A stretch of DNA of 64,000 nucleotides from Panonychus citri. Its lineage: Eukaryota; Arthropoda; Arachnida; Trombidiformes; Tetranychidae. The translations under genes were made by a program, and so were the position numbers. Position 1 is the first letter of the stretch. Every line of letters begins with the position of its first letter. Under the pieces are notes generated by a model. The model made no database searches. It had not been told where the DNA came from and was given only the letters and a program-made list of their open reading frames with translations. Of the stretch, positions 55,261 through 64,000 are shown piece by piece. The DNA is taken from the NCBI RefSeq assembly GCF_014898815.1, contig NW_026515500.1, forward strand, positions 620,001-684,000. Direction: 5' to 3'.

Positions 55261-55867
55261 AAACCTCTCTACTCTTTGGGTAAATCACAATAAAATCAAT
55301 TCGTGAAGACAACGAAATAATTGATCTTCATTTGAATCAAACTGTTATTACAATCAATGAACACAAGAAATAATCACACTTGAACAAACATATTCAACGA
55401 AAATAAAAAAATGGAAAAGATTTTGAATTAGAAATTGACAAAAGTGAAAAATAATTAATTAGTATAAAGAAATTAGTTAATTGAATTGATTAAAAACAAC
55501 TGTTGATTGATGGAAACTTGATATTACTTGTTGACATTTTAGATTCTTGATTTAGCCGCGTTTTCATTCATTCGCTCGGCTCACATTTTCTCAGCTTCTT
55601 CAATTGAGTTACATGAGAATAAGAATAAGAATAAGAATCTAAGCCGAAATATCGACTTACCCACTAAATCGGCTGTTCCAAGTTTCTCAAGCTGATGTTT
55701 TCATTTTTTTCTCTGAATGTTTTGATTGTTTTTCTTTTCTCGTAAATTTTTATTCATTTTTTTTTGTTCCCTTTGTGGTTCATTTAAATTGATTATTGAT
55801 TAAAGTGATCTAATTTAACGATCTTGGTGTGGATCCTCGTTGAAACCCATCTTGGTGGTCTTCTAAT
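55261..55867. other. Spacer and 5' leader of the CTDSP gene
   Basis: AT-rich, no ORF supported. A short (GAATAA)n run occurs at 55616-55637 (GAGAATAAGAATAAGAATAA). The final 130 bp have pyrimidine tracts and probably form the CTDSP 5' UTR. Confidence 0.45.
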
Positions 55868-56581
55868 ATGGGTTGTTGCTGTGTGAAGATAAAAAATGAA
55901 GAGAGACAAGAGTTGGAGGTATCAACAACACAGAATAACCAGAGTTTACTGAATGGGAGAAACCTGTTGCCTCAAGTGAGAAATAGTGATGCTAATAAAT
56001 TGTGTATGGTAATTGATTTGGACGAAACATTGGTCCATAGTTCTTTTAGGTCTATCGATAAGGCCGATTTTATAGTTCCTGTTGAGATTGATGGTACTTT
56101 ACATCAAGTTTACGTTGCCAAGAGGCCTTATGTTGACGAGTTTCTTCAAAAGATGGGTCAACACTATGAATGTGTCTTATTTACCGCCAGTCTAGCCAAA
56201 TATGCCGATCCAGTGGCCGATCTCTTGGATAAATGGAATGTTTTTAGAGCCCGACTTTTCCGAGAATCATGTGTTTTATATCGTGGCAATTATGTGAAAG
56301 ACTTGCGAAAATTGGGCCGAGATTTAAGTAGAGTTGTAATTGTTGACAATTCTCCAGCTTCATATATCTTCCATCCTGATAATGCAGTGCCTGTTGCCTC
56401 CTGGTTCGATGATGATTCTGACACAGAACTTCGGGATTTGATACCTTTTTTTATCGATTTAAGTACATGTGATAATGTATATAAAAAGCTTCGAAATGCC
56501 ACTAATTCGACAAATAACTCAACTTTATCAAACTTAACATCATCTCAAAACGACAGTACCAATGTCCCATTTAGTGTGTAA
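55868..56581 (+). CDS. CTDSP: CTD small phosphatase-like protein (SCP/CTDSP family)
   Basis: The 237-residue single-exon ORF starts MGCCCVKIKNEER, with a Gly2 suited to myristoylation and three cysteines suited to palmitoylation. The HAD-type phosphatase core has the DxDx(T/V) motif in VIDLDETLVHSSF, then VYVAKRPYVDEFLQKMG, CVLFTASLAKYADPVADLLD, RARLFRESCVLYRGNYVKDL, GRDLSRVVIVDNSPASY and HPDNAVPVASWFDD. All catalytic aspartates and the lysine of VKDL are present. SCPs dephosphorylate the RNA polymerase II C-terminal domain and other phosphoserines. The tail is Asn/Ser/Thr-rich. It sits inside a duplicated TMEM94 segment, between copies of TMEM94 exons 2 and 3. Lack of introns could mean retroposition or simple intron loss. 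Confidence 0.93.
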   Translation: MGCCCVKIKNEERQELEVSTTQNNQSLLNGRNLLPQVRNSDANKLCMVIDLDETLVHSSFRSIDKADFIVPVEIDGTLHQVYVAKRPYVDEFLQKMGQHYECVLFTASLAKYADPVADLLDKWNVFRARLFRESCVLYRGNYVKDLRKLGRDLSRVVIVDNSPASYIFHPDNAVPVASWFDDDSDTELRDLIPFFIDLSTCDNVYKKLRNATNSTNNSTLSNLTSSQNDSTNVPFSV

Positions 56582-57312
56582 CATTAAATGTGTTCATCTT
56601 TGTGATAAGCACTTCAGTCTAGAGTTGTCAAAAAGAAAGAACTAAAAAAGAGAAAATAACAAAAAATTATTAACAAACACCAATTACCCATAACACAAAC
56701 AAACAAACACTATGTAAATCACACCATCAAGTGCAGTAAAATCATTAAATCATTGCGACAACCTCTTAAATCCAATTGTGAAGCCAATTAACTTTAAAAA
56801 TGTTAATAACTGACGACGATGATCTGTAAAAATCCATTTTGACATAATAACAGAGAGAAAAACCTTCAATATACTTACATTAGGAATATGATATTTCCAC
56901 TTATGGTTTCGATTTTAATTCCATATCAAATTAACACAAGAATATTAAACAATTTTACGTTGATGATTAAGATAAAACATGAGAATAATTAATCGTATAA
57001 AAACAATGAAAGAAAAAAATAATCAATTCACTTCGCAAAAGGAAACCAAAAAGTGAATGGTTTCTTAATTGTTTGGATTTTAATCGAAAATTATCTTGAT
57101 TCTTAGTATCTCTCTCCTCTCCCTTGCTCACTCACTTTAGAAATCAACAATCACTATCTAATTGTTATTGAGGTTCTTTCAAATGTTTTGTCAACAATTT
57201 GGTACAATTTTGGACAATCAGTAGAAAAGATGAAATCGTAAAAGGAATGGATAGAAAAGGAAAAGATGAACGATAATTAATAAGCTCAGAATGGAATGAA
57301 AATTATCATGAT
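56582..57312. other. CTDSP 3' region
   Basis: A-rich, without ORF. Nothing recognised apart from AACAAACAAACAC-type simple sequence at about 56693. Confidence 0.45.
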
Positions 57313-57575
57313 TTACTCTTTTACAGAAAGACCTCAGTTACTCAATGAATTCAATGGACATAACGTGTCAATTTACCGACTTCATTATTGGTCAAAGGCG
57401 ATGTGATCTCCATGTGTCCAGGTCGAGCTGCTCCAGGTCATTGTAAAAGTTTAGAGCAAATTATAAGTTCGAGTGAAGGTGAACCATCTTACCTGGAATT
57501 GAAACAAGGAGATCGCTTTGGATCAACCGTTGAACAAGGACCAATGTCATTCACTTCTGCTCGATCATGGGAAAA
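57313..57575 (+). pseudogene. Duplicated exon 3 of TMEM94
   Basis: Matches about 62855-63185: acceptor TTTTACAG then AAAGACCTCAGTTACTCAAT, a deletion of about 60 bp in the middle, then LLVKGDVISMCPGRAAPGHC and LELKQGDRFGSTVEQGPMSF. It ends after TSARS where TMEM94 continues. With the exon 2 copy it shows that a TMEM94 5' segment was duplicated and then interrupted by the CTDSP gene region. Confidence 0.88.
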
Positions 57576-58093
57576 CCGCGATGCCACTTTCGCTCGGCGA
57601 CTACTTCAGTTGATGGTTACCATTTCGAGACACTTTTTAATCAACTGACTAATCAAGTCTTCATCAACTTTTTTTAAAAATTATTAATAATTCCATTTCC
57701 AATGGTTGTAAATTTTATACGTCGCAATTAACAAAAAATAACACAATTATATGAATTGCAAATTATTTTTAATTATATTTTATAAAACTTTTTCTTTTCT
57801 TTTTTCAATCTTAATCTTCCCTTTGGGCTAAATTATCTGTCTCTGGATTCATTGTTTATGCGTCAAAGTATCAAATTGAAAAGTAAATAGAAATGAAAAG
57901 AGACAAGAGAAACAAATTCAAAGTAATTCATTTGATTTGATTAATTTATTGATACATTAGATTAGTTAATTTTCAATGGACTTTTGATCGTGATCGTCAG
58001 GTGGTTGGAGTAAATTGAATTTTTTCTATGCTTAGAATTTTAACTGATTAGTATAGAGATTAATAAATTGGAAAACACCAGCACATTATTTTC
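57576..58093. other. Silk 3' flank of copy 7
   Basis: Contains the stretch from CTCTGGATTCATTGTTTATG to AGTAAATAGAAATGAAAAG (57841-57901), the empty site for the 214-bp MITE, and TTATTGATACATTAGATTAG, all shared with the flank of copy 6. The AAAACACCAGCACATTATTTTCC end is the reverse of the common silk 3' core. Confidence 0.7.
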
Positions 58094-58570
58094 CTATTGC
58101 GTTAGCCTAGCACCTTCACTCGCAGACTGACCCGCTGCTATTGGATATACAGCTCTTGTTCCAGTCAATAGTTGCACCAACGCAATGATTACTTTTATTA
58201 AGGTTTCAGTCCTGAACTTTTCATTCGAACATGGATTAGATGCTGCAACCGAACCTCTAATGCTACTGCTAGCGTTGGAAAGCCTGTCTAGATTAACTCC
58301 ACCGCTTGATAAGAGGGTTTGTATAGCTGAAAAGACGCTTGAAACATCAGTGGATGATTTTTGTGGAAGTGTTAAATCTGAGTTAGGAAAAGTAGTTTCA
58401 ACACTAGAACCAGAACCAGAACCATATTCAGAATCATATCCAGGATTAGTTACATTATTAGGAAAAGAGCCAGCAGAAACAGGATCCTGATACGATAAAG
58501 ATGACATAAGTCCCATGAAAATGGTGATTAACCACAAAAAATTAATGGCCATAAATCGATTTAAACTCAT
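58094..58570 (-). CDS. Mini-spidroin-like silk protein, copy 7 (diverged CTD, intact ORF)
   Basis: 158 residues from MSLNRFMAINFLWLITIFMG. The linker is not repetitive (NNVTNPGYDSEYGSGSGSS) and contains an N-glycosylation sequon (NVT). The CTD keeps SSTDVSSVFSAIQTLLSSGG, NLDRLSNASSSIRGSVAASN, but the conserved NPGLS.CE.LVQ helix has become NPCSNEKFRTETLIKVIIAL and SSSIG is lost. Two cysteine or charge changes in the core helix suggest altered dimer behaviour or relaxed constraint. The ORF ends EGARLTQ. Confidence 0.78.
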   Translation of the reverse strand: MSLNRFMAINFLWLITIFMGLMSSLSYQDPVSAGSFPNNVTNPGYDSEYGSGSGSSVETTFPNSDLTLPQKSSTDVSSVFSAIQTLLSSGGVNLDRLSNASSSIRGSVAASNPCSNEKFRTETLIKVIIALVQLLTGTRAVYPIAAGQSASEGARLTQ

Positions 58571-58671
58571 TGTTCTTCTTGTGGTTAACACTTTTGTTTT
58601 GTCACTATTTTAACTGTTAGAAATGTTTACTGATTCGAATGGAATTAAATTTAAATATAATTTTCAATTTG

Positions 58672-58760
58672 AATAATTTCACCTTTTATATGATTTTCTC
58701 ACATGTCAACGTGTCGCTTTGGCCTCGATGAAGTTACCTGAACAAACTCAAACACAAATT
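58672..58760 (-). promoter_or_regulatory. Silk promoter block P7
   Basis: Minus strand: TTCAGGTAACTTCATCGAGG, CACGTTGACATGTGAG and TATAAAAGGTGAAAT, as complete as P2 and P5 although the coding region has diverged. Confidence 0.72.
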
Positions 58761-59122
58761 GAATTGGATTATCTTCATGTTAATTACAAGGAAAATCATT
58801 CTATCAACATGATCGCTTTTCTGAGTAAATTTAAGAAATCAAATTCATGAATGTCATCTTTTCTGTCTTTTTTTGATCTAACGAAACAACCATTTTGTCC
58901 ACCTTAAGTTAAACAGCAATCAAATCTTTCTGCTAATACTTTTTCCATCTCTCTACAACTATACCAAAGTATTAGGTTAAAGAGTAATTAGAAATGAACA
59001 GAGAGACAAGAGAAACAAATTCAAGGTAATTAATTTAATTTGGTTAGTTTATTGATACATTTGATTAGTAACACGGTAATAAATAGGAAAACACCAGTAC
59101 ATTATTTTCCTAGCCTAGCACC

Positions 59123-59574
59123 TTAACTCGCAGATTGGCCTGCTACATCTACATATCCGATGTTTGAGTTACTTAATGCGTGAACCAACGCACTGACTAC
59201 TTCCAATAAGGTTTGAACCAAGACATCATCCTCGCTCAAACCAGGATTAGATTCTGCAACCGACCTACTAGCGTTGGAAAGACTGTCTAAATTAATTCCC
59301 GCACTTGATAAGATGCTAGATAGAGCTGAAAAGACCCGTGAAGCATCAGAGGATGACGAAAGTCTTGAAACAGCACCAGCAGCAGCAGAATCGGCAGAAG
59401 CAGCAGCACCTCCACCAGAACCGTACCCGACACCATATCCAGAGCCATAGCCAGCCCTAGTTACATTAGCAGGACCAGCAGAAACAGGACCCTGGTACGA
59501 TAAAGATGACATAAGCCCCAGGAAAATGGTGATTAACCAAAAAAATTAATGACCATAAATGGATTTAAACTCAT
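59123..59574 (-). CDS. Mini-spidroin-like silk protein, copy 8 (one frame break in signal peptide)
   Basis: Starts MSLNPFMVINFF; the frame breaks in a run of seven T (seven A at 59539-59545 on the plus strand). Eight would continue as WLITIFLGLMSSLSYQ. The linker is GYGSGYGVGYGSGGGAAAS with an alanine-rich stretch. The CTD reads AVSRLSSSSDASRVFSALSS, NLDSLSNASRSVAES, NPGLSEDDVLVQTLLEVVSA, LVHALSNSNIGYVDVAG. Asp replaces the cysteine. The stop after GQSAS is one substitution from the longer end of copy 7 (GQSASEGARL). I consider it a gene with a likely homopolymer error. Confidence 0.72.
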
Positions 59575-60106
59575 TGTTCTTCTTGTGGTTTACACTTAAA
59601 TTTTAACTGTTAGAAATGTTCACTGCTTCGAATGAAAATTAAATTTAGTTATAATTTTCCCTTCAAAGATTTTACCTTTATCTGGTTTTCTCACATGTCA
59701 ACGTGTTGTTTTAGCCTCGATAAAGTTACCTGAACAAATTCAAACATAAATTGAATTAAATTAGATGATCTTCATGATGATTAAACAAATTCAACAAATG
59801 CATCACAATTTTAAATTGAGTTTACAATCAAAATGAAAAAAAGAGGATACATCAGATAGCAATATAAGCTCATTTAATCGTTTTTTTAGTCAATCCCATT
59901 TCCAATGATCGTTAATTTTGTGCGTCACAATTAACTCAAAATACTAATAATTATAACAAGGAAAATCACGATCAACACTTCTGAGGAAAATTAAGAAATC
60001 AAATTCAAGAATGTCATCTTTTCTGTCTAACGAAACAACCATTTTGCTCAGCTTAAGTTAAACAGAGTAATCACCAATCAGTTTTCTTGATTTACAATCA
60101 ATTTTA
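59575..60106. other. Silk copy 8 upstream region and flank
   Basis: Holds promoter block P8, then sequence with TTTCTGTCTAACGAAACAACC (60020-60040) also seen at 58862-58895, a further flank duplication between copies 7 and 8. Confidence 0.6.
59664..59750 (-). promoter_or_regulatory. Silk promoter block P8
   Basis: Minus strand: TTCAGGTAACTTTATCGAGG, CACGTTGACATGTGAG, with the TATA box changed to GATAAAGGTAAAAT. Otherwise the order is conserved. Confidence 0.68.
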
Positions 60107-60286
60107 TTTGTTCAAATTTTGACAATATCTTTTTACCATAATTGAATTATGATTAACTGATAAACCAATTGACCATCAAAAGTTGGTCTTCAATATTTTA
60201 TGAGTCTTATCATTCAATGAGAATTTAATAATTGCTACATTTTAATTACTATTTGTAAATCAATTATTAATAATAAAAGGACTTTA
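60107..60286. repeat. Third copy of the UGDH 3' flank
   Basis: TGTTCAAATTTTGACAATATCTTTTTACC to AATAATAAAAGGACTTTATTTTT matches 51957-52140 with several substitutions. No UGDH coding sequence remains. Its distance from copy 8 resembles the arrangement around copy 6, so silk and UGDH tail were duplicated as one unit. Confidence 0.85.
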
Positions 60287-62283
60287 TTTTTGGTTGATTA
60301 ACAACTCGAATTGAAAATCAAGTTAAATTGTTGATGAAAAGTTTCAACTTTTCAATTGGTATTTTAAACCAATTAGCTGATTTACTACTAAATAAGTAGA
60401 TTAAACTATCTGTGAATGGATCAATTATCTAATAGTGATTAGCATTACAAGTAATCTACTTAATTGATTAGATTAATTTTTCTCTCTTTTTCTCGATTAT
60501 CATCTTTAGGTTTCTCTTTCTTTTCTCTGTCTTTTTTTCTCCTCTTGTGATCAGTTGTCTTCGTTTCTTTTTGGTAAAAGTTCAATGTGAAAGTCTTTCA
60601 TCAATAACAATCTCCAATCTCTTTACAATTGTGATTAACTGTTGTTCTTTAATTGTTACAATTACCAAGTAATATTCTCTTTAGATTAATGGGTTAATCA
60701 ACTAATTGATTTTAACCTTTTAAATTCTCAACTAAATTTGCTCAATTAAAAAGATTCGAAATCAACATTGGTTAAGTTACTTGAAGCTCTATAATCATGT
60801 AAACAAACCAGAAGCTTTTGTTATCTGTCAACATTTTGTCTTGTTTTGTCTCAATTTGCTTATGGTAAGTTAATTGTTATCCTTCTTTATTACTTTATCA
60901 TCTTAATTTACTTATGTCCAATCAATCAAACCCAATTAGCTTTGTGATTTTCTGTAGTTTCACCCAATTGATTGGAAAGGTAAAAATAATCAAAGGCTCT
61001 CATGTCCAGTAGATATTAAGATGAACATGCTTTTTATTTGGTTTACTATTTGTAACTTATTGATTGTTCATTAATTGATCACTTCTCTAATCAGTGAATG
61101 AGAGAGAGAAGATATTAAATCAACAAGGACAGATGAAGGTTGATTTATCATCTAGTCTATCATCATCATTAGAAATATAATATTTATAAAGTAAACTTTG
61201 TGATCCATTGAAGAGCAGAAATGATCAACTCTAACCCAAAAAGGAGGAAAACAAAGAAATCTCAATATATTTTTCTGTTGGTGTTTTTCTAATCCAATTA
61301 ATCGGTGTAAACGTAATTAATTAAGTCAATTAGATGGTAAATTAAGTGTTTCAAGTGATGAAGAGAAGAAGAGAAGAAGAAAAATGATGGAGCAACAAGT
61401 CGAGAAGTGAAAAGGAGAGTCAAGATGAAAGAAATAGAAAATAACTTTTGGGTTAATCATAATGGCGATGATGTTGATGATTGAATATTTGAAAGATCAA
61501 CTATAATAACCATTTTGTTTACCTGAGAAAATGATTAATTTATTGATCTGATGAAAAACTGACCAAACCCTAAATCTGACAGTTACATGGTCACCTAAAG
61601 GAGATGAAGATGATGAGAGTTATTAATGTCATGAACACAATTCCATAGGCTGTTTAGATTGTATAACAGGAGAGATGAAGGTTAGTCAATCAACAGAATA
61701 GAAAAATTAAATCAACCAAATTAGAATATAAGTTCTTTTCTCTTTTCTTTTTTCTCTCTCATCAAATTACTTTGTTTTCTACTGAGAACAATTTTCTTCA
61801 GGAAATTAAATAGTCAACTGATTGTTTTCTTCACCACCACAGCCTTAATCTCTTCATAGGAAACAAATTTCTCTTTCTTCCCTATTCTCATCTCTTTCTG
61901 TCTTTTTTCCTCTGGATTTGTCTTCTTCTTCTTCTTCTTCACTCATCATCTATTCATGAAAAGAAGGTGAATGAAGAAGATGCAGAAATCATGAGAATCC
62001 AAGTGATCATCAAGCTCTTGATTGTAGAAAATATTGTTTATTTATTTTCCAGTGATTATCAGCTGATCATCTGATGCTGATTAGTGTTTACCTTTAGTGT
62101 CACAGGTTATTTATTGGTAAACAATCACTTGTATTGTGTTTACATTTTCATTGTCATTTAATTTACTTTTCTCTCCTTCTCTCTCCCTCTTACAGGTTAA
62201 TTAGTAGTCATCTCTAGTCAACAATTGTTTTAATTGAATGTCTAATTTACCTAAACAAAGGTTACATGATTACGATATGAGAT
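60287..62283. other. Intergenic region and TMEM94 5' leader
   Basis: About 2 kb AT-rich, with a pyrimidine-rich part at 61735-61950 (TTCTTCTTCTTCTTCTTC). No ORF supported. Candidate 5' UTR splice acceptors (CTCTTACAG at about 62195) precede the TMEM94 start. Confidence 0.45.
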
Positions 62284-64000
62284 ATGAATTATTATACCAA
62301 AGAGGTGATTGGATTAGGTTCAGCCGAAGCATTGAAAGTACTGCACAGCGAATTGGAACAAGAATTGAGTTTTTGTAAGGTAAGTTAATTCGATTGTTAT
62401 CTGTTCTTTTTTGCGAATATCTCTTGTTTTCTTTCTCTCCAATACACTCATTAACTCTCTCATTCTCTCTTTCTCTCTCTCTCCATTCCTTTGGCATCTT
62501 TAGTGTGCATCTCGTAGTCGAAGTGGCATTTGTGTTTGGTTGGGTGAATCTTTTTTCCATTCAAGTGTTTCATCAACTTTTCGCTGGCCGAGTATCTTAT
62601 TAACGGCCTTTACTCTAATTGTGTTCGTAATTAGTTATGTTTACTCGGGAGAATCATCACTTTTACTACAATCATTCATCTTACTCTTCTTCCTTGTCTT
62701 CAATGTCCTTCTCACTGCTTGGGATACCTGGTTAAGACACCAAGAGTTACATAACAAATGTCGTCTATTATCACAAAAGATTAAAAATTGTTCAGGTAAA
62801 TCACAAAACAATCAATTCATGTATACATATGTTCAAATTGTAATGAAAATTATCATAATTTACTCTATTACAGAAAGATCTCAATTACTTAATGAATGGA
62901 AAACTGGAAAATACTATCCTAACCTTTATCTTCCTCAATCCCCATGTATCACTCTTCAATGGACATATCGTGACAATCAACGAGTAAATTTACCTACTTC
63001 ATTATTGGTCAAAGGCGATGTGATCTCCATGTGTCCAGGTCGAGCTGCTCCAGGTCATTGTAAAAGTTTAGAGCAAATTATAAGTTCGAGTGAAGGTGAA
63101 CCATCTTACCTGGAATTGAAACAAGGAGGTCGCTTTGGATCAACGGTTGAACAAGGACCAATGTCATTCACTTCTGCTCGATTGAGAAAAGCCGCTAAAC
63201 CAGTTAAATTTATCATGTTGGAAACACCTTATATTTCGGGTCTTCGTCTAGCACTCAGCCAGTCCTGGCATCGTCCAGCTACACTCTACGAGAAGGAGCG
63301 TCACACCATCATCACTAAATACATTGAAAGAATCATAATCCCTTTGGTTTGGTTGGTCGTTTTCACCGTCAGTATTATTCATTATGGTTACATCAGTTCC
63401 GAAACAAAAGTTAACGTTTTCATCAAATCGTTTTATGTCCTCCTCTTGCGACCCACGTCATGTCTCCTTCCTCTTTTACCGTTAACCCTTCCGTCTCTCT
63501 GGTTAATTGTCAATGCCTTTGGAGTAGCTCATCTATTCAATTTGATTAAATCTCGACCAATGGTCAGAGAATCTGCCAATGTAAACAACTTTTCCCTTGG
63601 ATCTCCTGGTTCCTATTTAGGCCGTGAAGATGCCACTGTCCCAGGTAATATTAATGTCAACATTAGTAACAGTGGTGTTGGTGCATCAACTGGTGCTGGT
63701 GATGGCAGTAATGGTGATGGGAGTAGTGGAGGTGATGGTGATAGTGGAGGGGGAATTCCTGGTGGAATATTAAACTAAAACGACCTTCATCTGACCCATT
63801 TTTTGACGATCTCGAGTCACATTCATCACTAGACATTATCGCTCCAGTTGAGTTTACATGGAGTGAACTTTATAAATCGGTTCTCGATCTACTTATCTGT
63901 CGAGATGGTAACCTTTGGAGATCGGCAAATATTTTACAAGTTTTTGGTTCTATTACTGCTCTTTGTTGTATCGACAAGAAAGGAATCCTCTCTTGGCCCA
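62284..64000 (+). CDS. TMEM94: Transmembrane protein 94 homologue, 5' part (cut by window end)
   Basis: Exons: 62284-62379, 62504-62795 and 62874 to beyond the window. Exon 1 reads MNYYTKEVIGLGSAEALKVL. Exon 2 has CVWLGESFFHSSVSSTFRW and two hydrophobic segments. Exon 3 has WKTGKYYPNLYLPQSP, LQWTYRDNQRVNLPTSLLV, KGDVISMCPGRAAPG (actuator-like loop), LETPYISGLRLALSQSWHRP, two more TM segments, and close to the end ITALCCIDKKGILSWP, very like human TMEM94. TMEM94 is an ER P-type-ATPase-like protein linked to magnesium uptake. A Gly/Ser/Asp-rich insert precedes a stop at about 63776; a frame shift there (one missing base, perhaps in GAGGGGGAATT) continues as KRPSSDPFFDDLESHSS. Intron 2 (62796-62873, 78 nt) is in frame without stops. 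Confidence 0.9.

Noticed and set aside
1..64000. CRISPR arrays, tRNA or rRNA genes, bacterial operons
   Set aside because: None seen. Intron-bearing eukaryotic genes fill the window, and no cloverleaf or rRNA-like sequence was noticed by eye; a tRNAscan run would be needed to exclude tRNAs fully.

Overview
This window reads as a compact, AT-rich arthropod nuclear genome. Genes are closely spaced, most introns are about 60-600 bp with GT/AG ends, and a (TTAGG) telomere-type tract is present. The closest fit I can infer is a small-genome chelicerate, most likely a silk-producing acariform mite. The main reason is a cluster of short secreted silk-like genes whose C-terminal ~100 residues look like the spidroin C-terminal domain of spiders (SRLSS..A.SRVSS, NPGLS.CE.LVQTLLEVVSA, SSSIGYV). 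Spider genes normally have far longer introns, so I do not favour a spider. The species is inference; the spidroin-type domain is read directly.

Layout. 1-2.1 kb: duplicated scraps, including a copy of a RALGAPA exon next to (TTAGG)3. 2.1-9.9 kb (-): RALGAPA. 10.7-12.8 kb (-): atlastin. 13.0-20.3 kb: retroelement zone with a LINE (overlapping ORF1/ORF2, minus strand), a second gag-like ORF with zinc knuckles, and between them a plus-strand RING/TRAF-type zinc-finger gene. 22.0-23.3 kb (-): a four-TM protein. 25.0-27.9 kb (+): junctophilin. 28.6-31.8 kb (+): two tandem NADH-cytochrome b5 reductase genes. 32.7-34.4 kb (+): a secreted Tyr/Ser/Pro-rich protein ending in a Cu/Zn-SOD domain that has lost copper ligands. 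35-42.2 kb: five plus-strand silk-like copies (intact, frameshifted or decayed), with TAX1BP3, copies of the SOD last exon and an unknown broken gene between them. 42.4-43.1 kb: a tandem duplication carrying MITEs. 44.6-46.0 kb (+): SCCPDH-like. 46.4-47.2 kb (-): DMAC2-like. 47.6-48.6 kb (+): C1QBP/p32. 50.2-52.0 kb (+): UDP-glucose dehydrogenase. 53.3-59.6 kb: three minus-strand silk-like genes, mixed with duplicated pieces of UGDH and TMEM94 and a CTDSP-type phosphatase. 62.3 kb to the end (+): the 5' part of TMEM94, cut by the window edge.

The silk-like genes form one system. Each begins with nearly the same signal peptide (MSLNPLMAVN..WLI.IFMGLM.SLSYQ), followed by a short Gly-rich linker of very variable length (GAGAGA, GGYGQG, GSGW, GSGS) and a spidroin-type C-terminal domain. 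Upstream of each is a shared promoter block containing CACGTTGACATGTG and a TATA box. Flanking sequence has been copied along with them, so the locus is a mosaic of unequal-exchange products.

Many otherwise well-conserved genes (junctophilin, UGDH, SCCPDH, CYB5R copy 2, TMEM94, the SOD fusion, silk copies, LINE) carry a single-base frame break, usually explained by one base missing from a homopolymer. These look more like consensus sequencing errors than pseudogenes, so I annotate most such genes as real and flag the break.
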